This document shows positions 58,487 to 64,000 of a DNA stretch of 64,000 bases, piece by piece. The translations under genes and the position numbers were made by a program. This stretch comes from JAKFWF01 sp963741505 (GTDB lineage Bacteria > Pseudomonadota > Alphaproteobacteria > Rhizobiales > Hyphomicrobiaceae), in the NCBI GenBank assembly GCA_963741505.1, contig CAVUIJ010000014.1, positions 186,001 to 250,000 of the forward strand, in the 5' to 3' direction. Every line of letters starts with the position of its first letter. Position 1 is the first letter of the stretch. A model generated the notes under the pieces. The model was not told the origin of the DNA and did no database searches. It saw nothing but the letters and a program-made list of their open reading frames with translations.

Positions 58487-60796
58487 ATGCCCCAGAACGA
58501 CTTGCGCCAGCAGGCACTCGACTATCACGAGGCCGATCCGCCCGGCAAAATCGCCATCCACGCGACGAAGCCCGTCGCCAATCAGCACGACCTCGGCCTC
58601 GCCTATTCGCCGGGAGTTGCACATGCCTGCATGGCGATTGCCGAGGACCCGGCCAATGCCGTGCGCTATACCGCCCGCGGCAACCTCGTCGGCGTCATCA
58701 CCAATGGCACCGCCGTGCTCGGCCTCGGCGACATCGGCCCGCTCGCCTCGAAGCCGGTGATGGAGGGCAAGGCGGTACTGTTCAAGAAGTTCGCCGGCCT
58801 CGACTGCTATGACATCGAGATCGCGGAAAAGGAGATCGGACCGTTCGTCGAGGCCGTCGCGCGGCTGGAGCCGACCTTCGGCGGCATCAACCTCGAGGAC
58901 ATCAAGAGCCCGGAGTGTTTCGAGATCGAGCGCCAGTTGCGCGCCCGCATGAAGATCCCGGTGTTCCACGACGATCAGCACGGCACGGCGATCGTCGTCG
59001 CTGCCGGCATCGTCAACGGCCTCAAGGTCGTCGGCAAGCGCATCGAGGACGTGAAGCTCGTATGCTCAGGGGCCGGGGCCGCAGCCCTCGCCTGCCTCAA
59101 CCAGCTCGTCAGCCTCGGCCTCAACCGAGAGAACACCTTCGTCTGCGACATCAAGGGCGTCGTCTACAAGGGCCGCAAGGAGCTGATGGACCCCTACAAG
59201 GAGCCATACGCCCGCGACACCAGCGCGCGCCAGCTCGCCGAGGTGATCGCCGGCGCCGACGTGTTCCTCGGACTGTCGGCCGGCCGGATCGTCACCCAGG
59301 AGATGGTGGCGAGCATGGGGCCGAAACCGTTGGTCTTCGCGCTGGCAAACCCGATCCCGGAGATCATGCCGGAGGATGTGAAGGCGGTGCGCCCGGATGC
59401 CATCATCGCCTCGGGCCGCACCGACTATCCGAACCAGATCAACAACGTGCTGTGCTTTCCCTTCATCTTCCGCGGTGCCCTTGATGTCGGCGCCACCACC
59501 ATCAACGAGGAGATGAAGAAGGCAGCCGTCGTGGCGCTGGCCTCGATCGCGGAGAGTGAAGCTTCCGACGTGGTGCTGTCGGCCTACAGCGCCGAAACCT
59601 TCGTGTTCGGCCCCGGATACATCCTCCCGAAGCCGTTCGACCCGCGGCTGATCCTTGAGATCGCCCCGGCGGTCGCTCGCGCCGCGATGGAAACCGGCGT
59701 CGCCACCCGTCCGATCGCCGATTACGAGGTCTACCGCGAGAAGCTCTCGCGCTTCGTCTATCGTTCCGGCTTCGTGATGAAGCCGATCTTCGACACCGCC
59801 AAGACCGAGCACGCCAAGGAGCCGAAGCGGCTCGTGTTCGCCGAGGGCGAACACCCTTACGTGCTGCAAGCGGCGCAGCAGGTGATCATGGAGAAGCTCG
59901 CACGACCGATCCTCGTCGGGCGCCGCGCCACCATAAAGCGCATGCTGTCGCATCTCGGCCTGCGGCTGAAGATCGACGAGGATCTCGACGTCTTCGACCA
60001 GGACACCGACGCCCGCGTGCCGGCGATGACCACCGAGTACGAGCGTCTCGTTGAACGCCAGGGCATTTCGCCGAGCCACGCGCGACGGATCGTGCGCGGC
60101 GGCTCGACGGTGACCGCCGGCCTGCTGCTCAAGCGCGGCGATGCCGACGCCATGATCTGCGGCGCGGTCGGCCGCTACCAGACGCAGCTGCGGCATGTCT
60201 CCCAGGTGATCGGCATGAAGGGCGGCGTGCGCGGCTTTGCCACCGTCTCCGGGCTGATCCTGCCAAACGGGCCGCTGTTCATCGCCGATACCTACGTCAG
60301 CTATGATCCCGATGCCGAGCACCTGGCCGAGATCGCGCTGCTGGCTGCCGACGAGGTCCGCCGGTTCGGACTGGTTCCGAAGGTGGCGCTGCTGTCGCAT
60401 TCGAATTTCGGTTCGGAGAGTACGGCGTCGGCGCGCAAGATGCGCGACGTGCTGGCGACCCTGCACACCTGGGCGCCCGATCTCGAGGTCGAGGGCGAGA
60501 TGCATTCGGACGCGGCGATGTCGCCCTTCATCCGTGACGAGATCTTCCCGCACTCGCGGCTGAAGGGCGCGGCCAACCTGCTGATCATGCCGGGTCTCGA
60601 TGCCGCCAACATCGCCTTCAACCTGCTGAAGGCGGTGTCCGGTGCGGTGGTGCTCGGGCCAATCCTGCTCGGCGCGGCCAAACCGGTGCACATCGTGACG
60701 CCGTCCGTCACCGTTCGCGGACTGCTCAACATGAGTGCGATCGCGGTGGTCAACGCCGCCCGCGAGGCGGCCAAGCACACGATGGGTGCGGCTTGA
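58487..60796 (+). CDS. maeB: NADP-dependent malic enzyme with phosphotransacetylase-like domain
   Basis: Decarboxylates malate to pyruvate, supplying NADPH and pyruvate. 769 residues: malic domain 1-430 (YSPGVAHACMAIAEDP, KIPVFHDDQHGTAIVVAAG, LVCSGAGAAALACLNQLVSL) and a C-terminal PTA-like domain (~440-769, HSDAAMSPFIRDEIFPHSRL), which is regulatory in this family. ATG 58487 follows GAGGGAGGG. No frame breaks; length is standard for the hybrid MaeB enzymes of rhizobia. Confidence 0.95.
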   Translation: MPQNDLRQQALDYHEADPPGKIAIHATKPVANQHDLGLAYSPGVAHACMAIAEDPANAVRYTARGNLVGVITNGTAVLGLGDIGPLASKPVMEGKAVLFKKFAGLDCYDIEIAEKEIGPFVEAVARLEPTFGGINLEDIKSPECFEIERQLRARMKIPVFHDDQHGTAIVVAAGIVNGLKVVGKRIEDVKLVCSGAGAAALACLNQLVSLGLNRENTFVCDIKGVVYKGRKELMDPYKEPYARDTSARQLAEVIAGADVFLGLSAGRIVTQEMVASMGPKPLVFALANPIPEIMPEDVKAVRPDAIIASGRTDYPNQINNVLCFPFIFRGALDVGATTINEEMKKAAVVALASIAESEASDVVLSAYSAETFVFGPGYILPKPFDPRLILEIAPAVARAAMETGVATRPIADYEVYREKLSRFVYRSGFVMKPIFDTAKTEHAKEPKRLVFAEGEHPYVLQAAQQVIMEKLARPILVGRRATIKRMLSHLGLRLKIDEDLDVFDQDTDARVPAMTTEYERLVERQGISPSHARRIVRGGSTVTAGLLLKRGDADAMICGAVGRYQTQLRHVSQVIGMKGGVRGFATVSGLILPNGPLFIADTYVSYDPDAEHLAEIALLAADEVRRFGLVPKVALLSHSNFGSESTASARKMRDVLATLHTWAPDLEVEGEMHSDAAMSPFIRDEIFPHSRLKGAANLLIMPGLDAANIAFNLLKAVSGAVVLGPILLGAAKPVHIVTPSVTVRGLLNMSAIAVVNAAREAAKHTMGAA

Positions 60797-60805
60797 GGTT
60801 CTTTC

Positions 60806-60931
60806 CCCTCTCCCCTTAGCGCACTTGCGCGGGGAGGCAGGGTTAGAGAGAGGGGCGGCGACACGGGGGAACGGTGCCTGGCTTCAGCCTGGCACCGCCC
60901 GAGCCAGGGTGCCAGGCTGAAGCCAGGCACC
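60806..60931. repeat. family A fragment plus family B pair
   Basis: Degenerate family A hairpin (60806-60855) followed by an inverted pair of 24-bp family B units (60873-60896 and 60908-60931), directly after maeB. Confidence 0.7.
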
Positions 60932-61037
60932 AATACTTCAGAGCAAGCCGCTGCCCCACCCCTTGGCCAGCGTCGCCGCCGCTGCTCCACGAATATCGAA
61001 GCAACGCTGACCCGACCGCCAGCGGCGAAATTCTCTG

Positions 61038-61274
61038 CTAGCGACGCTCGCCGGCCTTGGCGCGCAGCTCGACCTCGCGCTGCAGCGACATCGCGGCAGA
61101 GGCATAGGCCTCCTGCCGCTCGACGCTCCAATACCGCAGCTCGGCGAGCGGGATCGGCCGGCCGCTGACGGCGCAACGCACGAAGTCACCGTTACTCAAT
61201 ACCTTGAACTCGCCATCGCCGAAGCGTACGCGCGCCTCACCGCGAGTTCCGAACATCCGATCGAACCTGTTCAT
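61038..61274 (-). CDS. DUF2093 family protein
   Basis: 78-residue cytoplasmic protein. The core FVRCAVSGRPIPLAELRYWS VERQEAY (read without the gap) is the DUF2093 signature, found almost only in alphaproteobacteria. Function is unknown. ATG 61274 gives the family start MNRFDRMFG. Confidence 0.85.
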   Translation of the reverse strand: MNRFDRMFGTRGEARVRFGDGEFKVLSNGDFVRCAVSGRPIPLAELRYWSVERQEAYASAAMSLQREVELRAKAGERR

Positions 61275-61374
61275 AGAAGAAGCTTCACGCTGACGGCGCC
61301 CATGCGCGGCCAATTGGCAGCGCAACACACATGGCCAATTCCAGCAGCGCCGTCAAGGCTGGGGGGCGACGCGT

Positions 61375-61500
61375 TCAGCCGCCGTGACGACAGCGGCCGG
61401 GTGCCGCAACCTTGGCCCGTGCCGGTCGCGACGCGGCTCGCACAATGAGGCCGATCAGCGCCGCGGAGAAGATGCCGGCAAGGATTGCAGTTGCGCTCAT
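61375..61500 (-). CDS. possible 41-residue single-helix membrane protein
   Basis: Reading MSATAILAGIFSAALIGLIV then RAASRPARAKVAAPG: one strong N-terminal transmembrane helix and a basic tail, the usual inside-positive pattern. GAGGG precedes the ATG. It fills a 309-bp gap between the DUF2093 gene and the next ORF. Not recognised; could be chance. Confidence 0.4.
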   Translation of the reverse strand: MSATAILAGIFSAALIGLIVRAASRPARAKVAAPGRCRHGG

Positions 61501-61583
61501 GACCCTCGCGGCTCCGTTCTGCTGCCTATGATGACGCTGTCACAACTCGCGGCGAACGTCCAATATCCCGTATGCCGCCGATG

Positions 61584-61976
61584 TCACAGCTGCGGCCGCA
61601 TCCGATCCGCCGCCTTGAAGTAGGCACGGGCGTGGGCGACGATCTGCTTGTCGCTTGGATGATCGGCCGATTCGACACCGACAATGTGGTCGCTGAGGCC
61701 GTGATCGTGCTTGTGCACGTGTTTCACGAGTTCGAGCTTGGCTGAACCGGGCCCCATCAGCAGCCACTCCCGGGCTGGCTTCAGAACGTTGACGATATCG
61801 TGGAAGAAGTGCTGATCCTCCGGCGATCGCTTGCCGGCAACGCTGCCTTTGCGGTGATGCAGGTGATGATTGGGGCTGTTGGTTGCGAGATCGATCTCGT
61901 CCATCGAATGGCGATCGAAGAAAAAGATGCGCGCCTCGCGATGATCGAGCCAGACGACGGCGTGGTAGTGCGGCAT
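61584..61976 (-). CDS. eRF1/Pelota-like single-domain protein (annotated elsewhere as translational machinery protein)
   Basis: 130 residues resembling one domain of archaeal/eukaryotic release factor eRF1 or Dom34. Start MPHYHAVVWLDHREARIFFF is the family hallmark, and the HHRKGSVAGKRSPEDQHFFH segment is the basic loop. Rich in histidine (HHLHHRKG, HVHKHDHG). Related bacterial proteins are thought to interact with ribosomes or to be hibernation-related, without firm proof. Neighbour: a small cytochrome c gene upstream. Confidence 0.7.
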   Translation of the reverse strand: MPHYHAVVWLDHREARIFFFDRHSMDEIDLATNSPNHHLHHRKGSVAGKRSPEDQHFFHDIVNVLKPAREWLLMGPGSAKLELVKHVHKHDHGLSDHIVGVESADHPSDKQIVAHARAYFKAADRMRPQL

Positions 61977-62033
61977 TGCGCGCTCCTTGCTAGCAATGGT
62001 TCGGGTTGCGACGCACGGGCCTGCCGCCCACCG

Positions 62034-62429
62034 TCATTTCTTGTCGCGAAGATCGAGAATGTAGGACACGAGGTTCTCGATATCATCGCCGGCGACGATC
62101 AGGTTCGGCATCGTCGGATGCGGCGTGCGCAACCAGACCGCGATCGCTGTACCGGTCATCCCCGGCGTGTTGGCGACGATCTTGAATGGCGTCGCCTTGG
62201 CAACCGGTGAGGCGGCCTGCGAAGCGAGCACCGCGTGGCACTCGGCACACATTCTTTGAGCATAGGCGAGACCGGCCCGAGGGTCGCCGATCTCCTGCGC
62301 ACGGCCAGCTGTCGCGATCGCCGACAGCAGCAATGCCACCAACGCCAGCACGATCACGGCAATGACCACGCCCGAGCCGTGTCGGGAATGATTGTCGACA
62401 TCACGCGGAGCGGCTGCCATCGCATTCAC
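62034..62429 (-). CDS. membrane-anchored small cytochrome c (class I)
   Basis: 131 residues with an uncleaved N-terminal helix (VVIAVIVLALVALLLSAIAT) and one haem site CAECH at residues 61-65. The sixth ligand is probably the Met in TPHPTMPNLIV. The fold ends IENLVSYILDLRDKK. A periplasm-facing electron carrier; its partner oxidase or dehydrogenase is not in the window. Confidence 0.8.
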   Translation of the reverse strand: MNAMAAAPRDVDNHSRHGSGVVIAVIVLALVALLLSAIATAGRAQEIGDPRAGLAYAQRMCAECHAVLASQAASPVAKATPFKIVANTPGMTGTAIAVWLRTPHPTMPNLIVAGDDIENLVSYILDLRDKK

Positions 62430-62586
62430 CTCTTGTTCGGAAGTGGAAGATTATCGATACGGGCGACGATGGCATTGATTTCAGCGTCTCGCCGAGCCGC
62501 TCCAGCTTCCGAGCTGCCAACGCGAATTGACTATGTCGTTCGGATTCCCATGGCATTGCGCAAGATCAAGGCGAAGTGCGCGCGCC

Positions 62587-64000
62587 TCAACCGCCGCTCT
62601 TTAGGTGGGCGCGGGCATCTTCGGCGGCCTCGTAGATGTGCGGCGCGACGCCGCGGCTCATCAGCTCCTCGCCGAGCTTCATGCGCAGAAAGCCGGACGT
62701 CGCGTAGCGGGTGACGTCGAGGTAGTAGCTGTCGACCAGTCCCTTCACCATTTCGCTGTAGGCGTCGAACACCGACGGCTCGATCGAGAAGTTGTTGTAG
62801 TTGACGATGGCGTAGACCTTGTGGCCAAGCGGCTTGACGTATGCCTCGACGGCAGCCGCGACACGGTCGATGTCGGCCCTGTTGCGCACGGCAAACCGCT
62901 CGAAATTGATGTAGAGCACGTTCGACTCGGCATCATAGGCGAAGCGCTTCTCGAACGGGATCGCTAGCATCAGGTCGCGCAAGCCCATCGGCGCGTCGCG
63001 GAAGATCAGCGGGTCCATCAGCACCGGCGAGCGAACCAGCGGCTTGAAATCCATCAGCGCCAGAATGTCCCGCTCGATATCGATGCCGGGCGCCACCTCG
63101 ATCAGCTCGAGGCCTTGCTCGACCAGGCGGAACACGCACCGTTCGGTGACATAGAGCACCGGCGTGCGGCGCTTCACGGCATAGCTGCCTGAGAACGTGC
63201 GATGCTCGACCTGGTCGACGAATTTGCGCGAGCGGCCCTCGCAGCGAATGACGAGGCGGCCCGCCTCGATGCCGATGTCGAGGCCGCCGGCGGTGAAGGT
63301 GCCGGCGAATACCACCTTGCGGGCGTTCTGGCTGATGTTGATGAAGCCGCCGGCGCCGGCGAGGCGCGGCCCGAAGCGGGAGACGTTGAGGTTGCCCTGG
63401 GCATCGGCCTGGGCGAGGCCAAGCACGGTGAGGTCGAGACCGCCGCCATCGTAGAAATCGAACTGGCTCGGCTGGTCGATGATCGCCTGCGCGTTGATTG
63501 CGGCGCCAAAGTTGAGGCCGCTGGCCGGAATGCCGCCGACGACGCCGGGTTCCGTCGTCAGCGTCACCAGATCGCCGACCCGCTCCTCGGCCGCCACCGT
63601 CGCCACGCCGTCGGGCATGCCGATGCCGAGATTGACGACGGCATTGGTCTTGAGCTCCAGCGCCGCCCGGCGGGCGATGATCTTGCGCTCGCTCATCACC
63701 ATCGCCGGCAGGGCGTCGGTCGGCACCCGGATCTCACCGGCGAAGGCGGCGTTGTAGGTGGTCGCGAACGTTTGCTGGTGATACTCGGGCTTCTCGGCGA
63801 CCACCACGCAGTCGACCATCACGCCGGGGATCTTGACCTGGCGTGAGTTGAGCGTGCCGCGCTCCGCCAGGCGCTCGACCTGGACGATGACGAGGCCGCC
63901 GGAATTGCGCGCAGCAGTGGCGATGGCGAGCGCTTCGAGGGTCAGCGCCTCGCGTTCCATGGTGATGTTGCCATCCGGATCGGCGGTGGTGCCACGGATG
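62587..64000 (-). CDS. acyl-CoA:acetate/propionate CoA-transferase (pct/YdiF-like), N-terminus outside window
   Basis: Family I CoA-transferase; about 471 C-terminal residues are visible and the frame is open at the right edge (IRGTTADPDGNITMEREALT). The catalytic Glu lies in TLTTEPGVVGGIPASG, and the second-domain nucleotide loop is GAGGFINISQNARKVVFAG. The C-terminus carries an extra ~130-residue extension (IPFEKRFAYDAESNVLYINF ...), found in some proteobacterial propionate CoA-transferases. Substrate is inferred only broadly (short-chain acyl-CoA). Confidence 0.88.
   Translation of the reverse strand, partial: IRGTTADPDGNITMEREALTLEALAIATAARNSGGLVIVQVERLAERGTLNSRQVKIPGVMVDCVVVAEKPEYHQQTFATTYNAAFAGEIRVPTDALPAMVMSERKIIARRAALELKTNAVVNLGIGMPDGVATVAAEERVGDLVTLTTEPGVVGGIPASGLNFGAAINAQAIIDQPSQFDFYDGGGLDLTVLGLAQADAQGNLNVSRFGPRLAGAGGFINISQNARKVVFAGTFTAGGLDIGIEAGRLVIRCEGRSRKFVDQVEHRTFSGSYAVKRRTPVLYVTERCVFRLVEQGLELIEVAPGIDIERDILALMDFKPLVRSPVLMDPLIFRDAPMGLRDLMLAIPFEKRFAYDAESNVLYINFERFAVRNRADIDRVAAAVEAYVKPLGHKVYAIVNYNNFSIEPSVFDAYSEMVKGLVDSYYLDVTRYATSGFLRMKLGEELMSRGVAPHIYEAAEDARAHLKSGG

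Noticed and set aside
59066..60778. Long antisense reading (about 570 codons) opposite malic enzyme
   Set aside because: The plus strand encodes an intact MaeB with all motifs; the antisense product has no family resemblance.
1..64000. tRNA or rRNA genes
   Set aside because: No cloverleaf with conserved T-loop sequence or rRNA motif was recognised by eye on either strand; a tRNA search program would settle this.

Overview
High-GC DNA of an alphaproteobacterium, most likely order Hyphomicrobiales (Rhizobiales; Bradyrhizobium/Xanthobacteraceae-like). The evidence is a CcrM adenine methyltransferase preceded by a CtrA box (TTAA-N7-TTAAC), an alphaproteobacterial SOS box (GTTC-N7-GTTC) in front of imuA-imuB-dnaE2, DUF2093 and DUF3297 proteins, a two-gene M16 peptidase pair next to lspA, and dense palindromic intergenic repeats typical of the group. 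No rRNA, tRNA, CRISPR array or complete transposase gene was recognised.

Layout. 1-11 kb (minus strand): N-terminal part of an alpha-2-macroglobulin, glucose-6-phosphate isomerase, two M16 peptidases, a small lipoprotein, lspA and an ileS that is heavily interrupted, including by an intergenic-type repeat. 11.3-16.3 kb: tetR-hlyD-RND efflux operon with a perfect palindromic operator. 16.5-23.3 kb: a 3-hydroxyacyl-CoA-dehydrogenase-like gene and a GntR regulator, divergent from an amino-acid-type ABC transporter whose permease and both ATPases are one polypeptide. 23.5-28.1 kb: Phd-VapC toxin-antitoxin pair, icd, a DUF433-like ORF running into trmJ, an exported protein. 28.3-34.3 kb: rpsD, cytochrome c'/b561 pair, DUF3297, mobA-mobB, a subtilase-like protein without catalytic residues, a glycosyltransferase. 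34.3-43.1 kb (minus): thiO-like oxidase, gamma-glutamyltranspeptidase, and the SOS mutagenesis cassette. 43.4-50 kb: L,D-transpeptidase, a zinc/metal block (znuA, DUF1007, NicO-type exporter) around a Zur-like palindrome, a thioredoxin-like protein, a D,D-carboxypeptidase with SPOR domain. 50-64 kb: membrane DnaJ and VWA proteins, a ThDP enzyme, a repeat cluster, ccrM, a MITE-like element, carbonic anhydrase, a Rieske oxygenase, malic enzyme, several small proteins and a CoA-transferase cut by the right edge.

A major caveat: at least 30 places in about 16 genes need one base removed to restore the reading frame. Nearly all errors are in the same direction (one extra base), occur on both strands, and hit essential genes such as ileS. 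This looks like residual insertion errors in the assembly rather than mass pseudogene formation. I therefore give whole-gene coordinates and name the break points. Repeats are an important part of the window: three palindromic families (A: GGGGAGAGGG/CCCTCTCCCC mosaics; B: GGTGCCTGGCTTCAGCC pairs; C: GTAGG...CCTAC elements) and one 297-bp element with 32-bp terminal inverted repeats.
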